A DNA stretch of 18,569 bases, from NCBI GenBank assembly GCA_047638695.1, contig JBLINY010000094.1, positions 1 through 18,569 of the forward strand, in the 5' to 3' direction. The stretch's first letter is position 1. Each line of letters opens with the position of its first letter. This stretch comes from JAHECQ01 sp047638695 (GTDB lineage: Bacteria > Actinomycetota > Acidimicrobiia > Acidimicrobiales > SZUA-35). Positions 12,947 to 18,569 of this stretch are shown in pieces. A program made the translations under genes and the position numbers. Below the pieces are notes generated by a model that was not told where the DNA came from, ran no database searches, and saw nothing but the letters and a program-made list of their open reading frames with translations.

Positions 12947-14524
12947 TTAGTCGACCTTGCGGCCGGTGAGTCGTTTGTGGATGAGGGCCCGCCGTTCCTG
13001 AAGCTCTGCGTAGGTGAGCCGGTCTGTGGTGGCGGGATCGACGCCGAATCCGGCCTTCACACCGTCGAGATCGACATCCCAGCTCTCAGCCGGCAAGCCA
13101 AGCTGGACTGCGATGGCAGCGCCATGGGTTGTGGCGAAATGTGTTCCGATCTCGGTTACTACTGCGAACATGTCGAGTTCGGGCGCCAGTGAGGCGATGG
13201 CACCATCGATGAAGATCAGGTTCTTGACGTAGAGCATCAGAGACTTTGGCATCCGGGCGCCGTAGCCAAGCAGCGCCTTGATGACCCGTTGGAGTTCCTT
13301 CACGAGTTGGTCAGGGTCGAGCTGGGTCGGGTCGAGCGGCGGACCGTCTAGGCCAAGATCCTTGATCACCGCCTCGATATCGGTGTCTTCGGGAAGGGCG
13401 CCGAGGTCGCGCAGCGCCTCAACCTGGCCCGTGACGTCATTCGTCGTTGCCGTCATCATCATCCGGAGAAAGGCGAGACGTTCCTTCTGGCTGAGGCGTC
13501 CGGTGATGCCGAAGTCGAGGAGGGCCGTCCGCCCGTCGGCCATCACGAACAGGTTCCCGCCATGGAGGTCTCCATGGAAGATGCCGTGGAGGAATGCCCC
13601 TTCGAGAAAGCCGAGCATGCCGGTCTTGATCACTGCGTGGGTGTCGACGCCTGCGTCCTTCATTCCCGCGACGTCGTCGAACTTGAATCCGCTGAGCCTC
13701 TCCATGACCAAGATGCGTTGAGTGACATGCTCAGGATGGGGTCGAGGAATCACGAAGCCACGTTGGTCGAGGTCGACCATCATCTTGGCGACGTCGAGCA
13801 TGTTGGCCGCCTCCACTCGGAAGTCGAGTTCCTCAACGATTGTCTCGGCGAAGAGCTCGACCAATGCAGGGGGATTGGCCAACGCTGAAACGGGGATTCG
13901 GCCGACCAAGAACTGGGCCAGCCAGGCGAGCACCCGGAGGTCTCGTTTCACGAGGTCGTCTATGCCCGGTCGCTGAACCTTCACCACGACGCTCTCGCCC
14001 GTACGCAGTACGGCGGCGTGAACCTGGGCGATCGATGCGGCCGCGAGCGGGGTTGGCTCGAAGGATCGGAAGATCTCGTGCATTGGTCGCCCGAGCTCGG
14101 CCTCGACTACCGACACAACGGTTTGGTAGGGCTCGGCGGGAACTTGATCGCGGCACTTCTTGCACTCGTCGACAAGCTCGCGGGGAAACACGCCCTCGCC
14201 GGCGCTGATGATCTGCGCCAACTTGATGTATGTAGTGCCAAGCTTCTCCGCCGACTCGCGCACACGCCGCGAAATGTCGGCTCGAGAATGGCTCTTACCC
14301 CGAGCGGTTACGGCCCAGATAGCGACGGCCACGCCGAGAATGCGAATGACTGTGAAGGCGCGGGCGACGGGTGGAAACCACGGAGGCTTCGTGAGCCGAG
14401 GAAGGAGACGGGCCTGCTCGCGGCGCAGCGATGGAACGCGGCGGAGCCAGGTCGCGTCGAGGTCGGCAACACTCCAGGGTGGGTGATCGCTGAAAGCACC
14501 AACGTGCAGATCGTCGGTAGCCAT
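12947..14524 (-). CDS. UbiB/ABC1/AarF-family atypical kinase-like protein
   Basis: The 525-residue protein has the family layout. A hydrophobic segment lies at about 55-72, then the KxGQ-type motif in GTTYIKLAQIISAG (Lys101-Gln104). The Ala-rich nucleotide loop LAAASIAQVHAA is at 160-171 and the ATP-binding Lys182 is in VVVKVQRPG. The catalytic loop HGDLHGGN is at 317-324 and the metal-binding DFG at 337-339. UbiB proteins support isoprenoid quinone metabolism and related lipid handling and act as ATPases. The usual Gly of KxGQ is Ala here (KLAQ). The start ATG overlaps the TGA of the upstream crotonase by one base (TGATG), so translation is probably coupled. A role with the menaquinone-type flavoprotein elsewhere in the window is possible but not shown. 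Confidence 0.9.
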   Translation of the reverse strand: MATDDLHVGAFSDHPPWSVADLDATWLRRVPSLRREQARLLPRLTKPPWFPPVARAFTVIRILGVAVAIWAVTARGKSHSRADISRRVRESAEKLGTTYIKLAQIISAGEGVFPRELVDECKKCRDQVPAEPYQTVVSVVEAELGRPMHEIFRSFEPTPLAAASIAQVHAAVLRTGESVVVKVQRPGIDDLVKRDLRVLAWLAQFLVGRIPVSALANPPALVELFAETIVEELDFRVEAANMLDVAKMMVDLDQRGFVIPRPHPEHVTQRILVMERLSGFKFDDVAGMKDAGVDTHAVIKTGMLGFLEGAFLHGIFHGDLHGGNLFVMADGRTALLDFGITGRLSQKERLAFLRMMMTATTNDVTGQVEALRDLGALPEDTDIEAVIKDLGLDGPPLDPTQLDPDQLVKELQRVIKALLGYGARMPKSLMLYVKNLIFIDGAIASLAPELDMFAVVTEIGTHFATTHGAAIAVQLGLPAESWDVDLDGVKAGFGVDPATTDRLTYAELQERRALIHKRLTGRKVD

Positions 14525-15336
14525 CAGTAGTTCGGTGGCAACTTGTTGACGAGGGCTTCGACGCCTTGGCGATACTCGGAGTGTTTCATGAGCTTGTCGA
14601 GCAAACGTAGCGATTCCGTGATTGACGTTCCGACGTCACGATGAAGGTCGAGATAGACCTGCTGGCGTGTCTCGCGCAGTGACCCGGCTGCCACCGAGCT
14701 GGCGAGTTGTTCGGCGTATTCGAGTGTGCGAGGAAGCAGCTCTTCGGCGGGGTGAATGGCGTTGATGAATCCCCACTCGAGTGCCTCTTCGGCCAACATC
14801 ACCCGCGAAGTCATCAACACGTCCATGGCTCGGGTGAGGCCCATGACGCGAGGCAGGATCCACGAGAGTCCGTACTCGGGTGGCAGGCCGAGCTTGCCAT
14901 GAGCGGTTGTGAACTTTGCTCCGGGGGTCGCGAAACGAAGATCGGCGAAAGCGGCAAGGGCCATGCCGATGCCGGCGGCGGCTCCGTTCACCGCGGCGAT
15001 CACCGGTTTGCTGAGACCGAAGTGAGCAGCGAATGGTTGATCGAAATCAGGCGACAGGCCGTAGCCGGGATTGGCCTGCTCATCAGAAAGGCCCCGGTCG
15101 TAGCCGCCCTTTTCGACATGTCCCTCGAGGGCTTGACTGTCGCCACCGACACAGAAGCGGTTTCCTGCTCCGGTGACGACGATGACCCGGACTGCGGGGT
15201 CAGCATCGGCTTGGCTCAGGCACCACCGGTACTCGGTGTCGATCCGGCCCGTCCAGGCATTTCCTCGTTCGGGCTTGTTGAGAGTGATCAGACCAACGCG
15301 CCCGACGACCTCGTAGGTCGTAGCCTTCAGCTCCAC
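14524..15336 (-). CDS. Crotonase-fold enoyl-CoA hydratase/isomerase family protein
   Basis: The 270-residue protein shows LITLNKPERGNAW (16-28), GNRFCVGGDS (58-67) and GAAAGIGM (118-125), the crotonase signature and oxyanion-hole segments. By eye, Ala and His occupy the two positions of the catalytic glutamates of rat enoyl-CoA hydratase. The retained acid is Glu154 in LGLPPEYGLSWILPR, as in the crotonase at 3417-4214. An isomerase or another CoA-thioester reaction should be considered. An insertion around 71-100, rich in Gly and Asp, may cover the acyl site. The start is GTG at 15336 with a weak GGGGAAG upstream. It begins 13 bp after the cysQ stop and overlaps the UbiB-family start by one base, so it belongs to the cysQ-to-nucS run. 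Confidence 0.87.
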   Translation of the reverse strand: MELKATTYEVVGRVGLITLNKPERGNAWTGRIDTEYRWCLSQADADPAVRVIVVTGAGNRFCVGGDSQALEGHVEKGGYDRGLSDEQANPGYGLSPDFDQPFAAHFGLSKPVIAAVNGAAAGIGMALAAFADLRFATPGAKFTTAHGKLGLPPEYGLSWILPRVMGLTRAMDVLMTSRVMLAEEALEWGFINAIHPAEELLPRTLEYAEQLASSVAAGSLRETRQQVYLDLHRDVGTSITESLRLLDKLMKHSEYRQGVEALVNKLPPNY

Positions 15337-15349
15337 AGAACTTCCCCGT

Positions 15350-16102
15350 TCACTTGTTGAGAATCTCGAGCGACCGTTCGACCCATTCGGGTCGACAGAT
15401 CAGAAGATCGGGCAGATAGGTGTCGGCGTTGTTGTAAAGGAGCGGCGATCCGTCGAGGCGTGAGCAGTGCAGCCCGGCAGCAACGCACACGGCCACCGGC
15501 GCGCAGTTGTCCCACTCGTACTGTCCACCGGAGTGGGCGTAGATGTCAGCCTCACCTTGCAGAACGGCCATGGCCTTGGCCCCCGCCGAGCCCATCTCGA
15601 TGTACTGAGCCCCCAACTCTTCGGCCAACGTGACGGCCGCAGGCGGTCGGCGGGTTCGACTCACGATGACGCGCGGGGCGTCGGGACTCTGCGCCGGCAG
15701 CAGCGGCGCGTCCACCGTGCTGAACGTCACGCCCTGAGCTGGCAGGGCGACTGCGCCGGCGATCGGTAATCCATTGGTCACCAGAGCGATGTGGACGGCC
15801 CAATCGCTTCGGCCGGCTTCGGAGAACTCGCGAGTGCCGTCAAGCGGGTCGACGATCCATACCCGGTTGGCATTGAGCCGACCGAGATCGTCCTTGCCTT
15901 CCTCGGACAGAACCGCGTCATCGGGTCGAAGTTCAGCCAACCGCTCGACGATCAGGTTGTGCGCTGCTTGGTCGCCAGCATCCTTGAGTTCGCCGGTACT
16001 GACACCGTCGGCCACCTTCTGGCGGCGGACATTGAGGAGCAGGGCACCGGTTTCGGTGGCCAGGTCGTGAGCCAGTCGGTGGTCATCAGCAGTCGCGGTC
16101 AT
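15350..16102 (-). CDS. cysQ: 3'(2'),5'-bisphosphate nucleotidase CysQ (inositol monophosphatase family)
   Basis: The 250-residue protein carries the metal-dependent phosphatase motifs. SEEGKDD contains Glu67/Glu68, WIVDPLDGTREFSE has Asp85 and Asp88, and QYEWDNCAP has the C-terminal metal ligand Asp198. DWAVHIAL, GSAGAKAMAV, SRLDGSPL and YLPDLLICR match Mycobacterium CysQ (Rv2131c) closely. CysQ removes 3'-phosphoadenosine 5'-phosphate made during sulfate assimilation and sulfation; mycobacterial members also hydrolyse fructose-1,6-bisphosphate and inositol phosphates in vitro. The ATG at 16102 gives the expected N-terminus. It follows the small Cys-rich gene by 87 bp and is followed by a crotonase after 13 bp. 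Confidence 0.92.
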   Translation of the reverse strand: MTATADDHRLAHDLATETGALLLNVRRQKVADGVSTGELKDAGDQAAHNLIVERLAELRPDDAVLSEEGKDDLGRLNANRVWIVDPLDGTREFSEAGRSDWAVHIALVTNGLPIAGAVALPAQGVTFSTVDAPLLPAQSPDAPRVIVSRTRRPPAAVTLAEELGAQYIEMGSAGAKAMAVLQGEADIYAHSGGQYEWDNCAPVAVCVAAGLHCSRLDGSPLLYNNADTYLPDLLICRPEWVERSLEILNK

Positions 16103-16189
16103 CTTCGCGACTGTATTGCGGTGGGGTCGGATTGCCGTGCCATGCCGCTCTGCTGTGCGAAGTCGGGCAGTGTCCCTCGCCGCTCGGTG

Positions 16190-16447
16190 CTAGGTCTTCT
16201 CTTCGGGAACGCCGTAGGGCGAGTCAACTTCGCCGTAACACTCGAGGTGATAGTGCTCGACCCGCTTCCACGCGCCCTTTTCGTAGATGTTGCAGATGAC
16301 CTGCTGGTCGCGCTGTCGGGCCCGGAATTTGACCTGCTTGTCACAGCGCCTGCAGTCGACCATCGATCCAGCCTCGATCAGGCGCACGACGGCGCGGCTG
16401 GTGGGCTGGACCTTGACGGCGCTGGTGGATGCAGATCTTGGAGCCAT
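16190..16447 (-). CDS. Small Cys/His protein, possible zinc-binding domain
   Basis: The 85-residue protein of unknown family has CRRC at 32-35, Cys52, and HLEC at 67-70 within EHYHLECYGEVDSPYG. This is a plausible single zinc site (two CxxC-like half-knuckles). Arg, Lys and Gln surround the site (KFRARQRDQQV), which would fit nucleic acid contact, but that is inference. There is no signal peptide. The ATG at 16447 is preceded by AAAAAGG. It lies 38 bp after the ettA stop and upstream of cysQ, all in one direction. I do not recognise a named homologue. The Cys/His pattern and ribosome binding site argue that it is real rather than a chance reading frame. Confidence 0.68.
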   Translation of the reverse strand: MAPRSASTSAVKVQPTSRAVVRLIEAGSMVDCRRCDKQVKFRARQRDQQVICNIYEKGAWKRVEHYHLECYGEVDSPYGVPEEKT

Positions 16448-16485
16448 GCCTTTTTATCGGCATGCCGGAAGTGGTCTTTAACGCG

Positions 16486-18177
16486 TCAACGGGTGAGTGG
16501 TTTGTAGGTAACGGGAGCTGGGCCGGCGTCGGCCCCCAACTCGGCCTCAATAAACTCGGCGTATTCCGAGAAGTTGCCCTCGAACCAACGCACCTGCGAG
16601 TTGCCCTCGAAGGCGAGGATGTGGGTAGCAACCCGGTCGAGAAACCATCGATCATGGCTGATCACGACGGCGCAACCGGGAAAGCGCTCGAGCGCATCTT
16701 CGAGCGCTCGCAGCGTGTCGACATCGAGATCGTTCGTTGGCTCATCAAGGAACAGCACGTTGCCGCCCCGCCGCAACATCTTGGCCAGGTGTAGACGATT
16801 GCGTTCGCCACCCGAAAGGACACCGACCTTCTTCTGCTGATCGGCTCCCTTGAAGTTCAGCGAAGCGACGTAGGCCCGGCCGTTGATCTCTTTGCCGCCG
16901 ACCTCGATGTTGTCGAGTCCGTCGGTTATCTCCTGGTAGATCGTCTTGTCGGGATCGAGGGTGTCGCGCGACTGATCAACATAGGCCAACTGCACCGTGG
17001 CGCCGATGGTGATGGAACCTTCGTCGTGCGTGAGATCCCCGTCGCCGGTGGCCGCCTTGATGAGCATGTTGAACAACGTGGTCTTGCCGGCACCGTTGCC
17101 GCCTATGACGCCGACGATGCCGGCTGGCGGAAGAGAGAACGATAGATCTTCGATGAGCAGACGATCGTCGAATGCCTTGCTGAGGTTTTTGACCTCGATC
17201 ACTTGATCGCCCAACCGCGGACCGGGAGGGATGTGAATCTGGACCTTCTCTTCTTGAGGATCGTAGGCCTCGGCTTCGGCCTGCAACGTCTCGTAGCTGG
17301 ATAGCCGCGCCTTGCCCTTCGCTTGCCTGGCCTTGGCTCCCATCCGAACCCAGTCGAGCTCGCGAGACAGGGTGCGCTTGCGAACCGCCTGAGCTCGTTG
17401 CTCAGAGTCGAGTCGGTCCGCCTTTTGTTCGAGCCAGCTCGAGTAGTTCCCCTCGAAAGGGATCCCCTTCCCTCGGTCGAGTTCCAGAATCCACTGGGCC
17501 ACGTTGTCGAGGAAGTACCGATCGTGGGTGATGGCAACCACGGTGCCGGGGTACAGGCTGAGATGGCGCTCGAGCCAACTAACTGATTCGGCGTCGAGGT
17601 GGTTGGTTGGCTCATCCAGCAGAAGGAGGTCGGGCTGGGACAGGAGCAAACGACACAGTGCCACTCGGCGACGTTCGCCACCGGACAGGTTCTCGACGCC
17701 TGCGTCACCGGGAGGTAGCCGTAGGGCCTCCATAGCGATCTCGATGGTCCGCTGGAGATCCCAACCTTGGACCGCTTCGATCTTGGCCTCGAGGTCAGCT
17801 TGGTCCACACCGAGCTTGTCGTAGTCGGCGTCGGGGTCGGCCCAGCCGGCCAGGACTTCCTCGTAGCGAGCCAGGAGAGTCACCGTCTCACCGGCCCCGT
17901 CCATCACGTTGCCCCGGACGTCCTTGCCGGGGTCGAGCTGCGGTTCCTGTTCGAGATAGCCGGCGACGAAGTCAGGTGTGAGCCTGGCGTCACCGGTGAA
18001 TCCGTCATCGAGGCCGGCCATGATGCGAAGCAGCGAAGACTTGCCGGCGCCGTTGGATCCGAGAACGCCGATCTTGACACCGGGGTAGAACGACAAGGAG
18101 ATGTTGTCGAGCACCTGTCGGTCGGGCGGATGAAATCGTCCGACCTTGTGCATCGTGTAAATGAACTGAGCAGCCAC
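16486..18177 (-). CDS. ettA: Energy-dependent translational throttle protein EttA (ABC-F)
   Basis: The 563-residue ABC-F protein has two nucleotide-binding domains and no membrane segments. Domain 1 has Walker A GSNGAGKSS (40-48), LSGGE (164-168) and LLLLDEPTNHLD (184-195). Domain 2 has GGNGAGKTT (359-367), LSGGE (454-458) and DEPTNDLD (478-485). The inter-domain linker at about 240-320 is Arg/Lys-rich and carries the WVRMGAKARQAKGKARLSSY helix typical of EttA. The segment at about 95-140 corresponds to the EttA arm. EttA binds the ribosomal E site and links ADP/ATP ratio to translation initiation. GTG 18177 is chosen because MAAQFIYTMHKVGRFHPPD matches the conserved EttA start; a GTG at 18201 would add eight residues. 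No ribosome binding site is evident, so the message may be leaderless. Upstream lies a strong hairpin and the histone-like gene. Confidence 0.94.
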   Translation of the reverse strand: MAAQFIYTMHKVGRFHPPDRQVLDNISLSFYPGVKIGVLGSNGAGKSSLLRIMAGLDDGFTGDARLTPDFVAGYLEQEPQLDPGKDVRGNVMDGAGETVTLLARYEEVLAGWADPDADYDKLGVDQADLEAKIEAVQGWDLQRTIEIAMEALRLPPGDAGVENLSGGERRRVALCRLLLSQPDLLLLDEPTNHLDAESVSWLERHLSLYPGTVVAITHDRYFLDNVAQWILELDRGKGIPFEGNYSSWLEQKADRLDSEQRAQAVRKRTLSRELDWVRMGAKARQAKGKARLSSYETLQAEAEAYDPQEEKVQIHIPPGPRLGDQVIEVKNLSKAFDDRLLIEDLSFSLPPAGIVGVIGGNGAGKTTLFNMLIKAATGDGDLTHDEGSITIGATVQLAYVDQSRDTLDPDKTIYQEITDGLDNIEVGGKEINGRAYVASLNFKGADQQKKVGVLSGGERNRLHLAKMLRRGGNVLFLDEPTNDLDVDTLRALEDALERFPGCAVVISHDRWFLDRVATHILAFEGNSQVRWFEGNFSEYAEFIEAELGADAGPAPVTYKPLTR

Positions 18178-18210
18178 AGGCAGGAGGCTACCGACCGCCA
18201 CCCGGACGCG

Positions 18211-18240
18211 GGACAGCCCCGGCCGAGGCCGGGGCTGTCC
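18211..18240 (-). terminator. Perfect 14-bp hairpin, probable terminator of the histone-like gene
   Basis: GGACAGCCCCGGCC and GGCCGGGGCTGTCC are perfect inverted repeats separated by GA, folding as a 13-bp stem with a CGAG loop. It lies about 21 bp beyond the stop of the histone-like gene and just before ettA. There is no U-tract. Very GC-rich perfect hairpins of this kind are usual actinobacterial terminators. Confidence 0.7.
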
Positions 18241-18261
18241 GCATTTCGTTTCGGCTGGCGC

Positions 18262-18569
18262 CTAGCGCTTTTTGGCTGGCGTCTTCTTCGCAGCTTTCTT
18301 GGCTGGTGCTTTCTTTACGGCTTTCTTGGCCGTTGCTTTCTTGGCTGGTGCTTTCTTTACGGCTTTCTTGGCCGTTGCCTTTTTGGCTGGTGCTTTCTTT
18401 ACGGCTTTCTTGGCCGTTGCCTTTTTGGCTGGTGCTTTCTTTACGGCTTTCTTGGCCGTTGCCTTTTTGGCTGGTGCTTTCTTCACAGCCTTGACGGCCT
18501 TCTTGGTCGTGGCCTTCTTCACCGCCTTCTTCGCGGTGGTCTTCTTGGCCGGCGCCTTCTTCGTTGCCT
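18262..18569 (-). CDS. Histone-like Lys/Ala/Pro-rich C-terminal tail (5' end outside window)
   Basis: The reading frame is open to the window edge, so only the last 101 residues are visible. They consist almost wholly of Lys, Ala, Pro, Thr and Val, with four tandem copies of KKAPAKKATAKKAV and the ending KKTPAKKR. This composition is that of the C-terminal tail of actinobacterial HupB-type HU proteins and of histone H1-like proteins, which bind and compact DNA non-specifically. The folded HU domain, if present, must lie upstream beyond 18569, so HupB and an H1-like protein cannot be separated here. An internal GTG at 18522 is not a credible start because the same composition continues before it. 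A perfect hairpin follows the stop. Confidence 0.85.
   Translation of the reverse strand, partial: ATKKAPAKKTTAKKAVKKATTKKAVKAVKKAPAKKATAKKAVKKAPAKKATAKKAVKKAPAKKATAKKAVKKAPAKKATAKKAVKKAPAKKAAKKTPAKKR
18301..18468 (-). repeat. Four tandem 42-bp repeats encoding KKAPAKKATAKKAV
   Basis: Units lie at 18301-18342, 18343-18384, 18385-18426 and 18427-18468, with a partial copy continuing to about 18490. Units 2-4 are identical as read and the first differs only in its last few bases. Near-identity at silent sites points to recent duplication rather than selection on protein composition alone. Confidence 0.88.

Noticed and set aside
16458..16467. CGGCATGCCG palindrome after ettA as a terminator
   Set aside because: The stem is too short, and on the minus strand it is followed by A residues and the next gene's ribosome binding site.
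15791..16507. 238-residue plus-strand reading frame
   Set aside because: It runs antisense to cysQ and the small Cys-rich gene, with no recognisable protein feature.
18301..18490. CRISPR-like array
   Set aside because: The units are contiguous without unique spacers and encode an in-frame Lys/Ala/Pro repeat.

Overview
The window looks like a chromosomal segment of a GC-rich Actinomycetota bacterium, most plausibly an Acidimicrobiia-type lineage (inference). Supporting markers are a NucS/EndoMS mismatch endonuclease, a mycobacterial-type CysQ, an MT0933-like antitoxin-family small protein, an EttA translation factor and a lysine/alanine/proline-rich histone-like tail. No rRNA, tRNA, CRISPR array, insertion sequence or prophage gene is visible. 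Gene density is very high and no gap between genes exceeds about 210 bp.

Layout. At 38-274 (+) is a small antitoxin-family protein. From 3209 down to 281 (-) runs a tight set: SDR dehydrogenase, PAP2 phosphatase, mismatch-specific DNA glycosylase (mug) and a membrane-anchored HELGH protein. Divergent from it is a crotonase-fold protein at 3417-4214 (+). From 6902 down to 4241 (-) lie an acyl-CoA synthetase and a GrdB/PrdB-like protein. The latter reads through an in-frame TGA at 4757-4759 that I interpret as selenocysteine. From 10162 down to 7028 (-) lie a large VanW-domain protein and a geranylgeranyl-reductase-family flavoprotein. At 10318-12188 (+) an SDR dehydrogenase and a MaoC-type hydratase together match the two catalytic halves of the peroxisomal multifunctional enzyme MFE-2. 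From 18569 down to 12258 (-) lie a histone-like tail (cut by the window edge), ettA, a small Cys-rich protein, cysQ, a second crotonase, a UbiB-family kinase-like protein and nucS.

How the genes fit together. Two SDRs, a MaoC hydratase, two crotonases and an acyl-CoA synthetase indicate CoA-linked degradation of fatty acids, steroid side chains or similar acids. Other genes cover genome maintenance (mug, nucS), sulfur nucleotide recycling (cysQ), ribosome energy sensing (ettA) and cell envelope (VanW, PAP2).

The main discovery candidate is the GrdB-like selenoprotein. The frame stays open for 171 codons after the TGA. The TGA begins a U-P-V-C redox motif, and it is followed at bacterial spacing by a hairpin with a GGUC apical loop, which has the form of a bacterial SECIS element. 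A naive annotation would split this gene in two and lose the active site.
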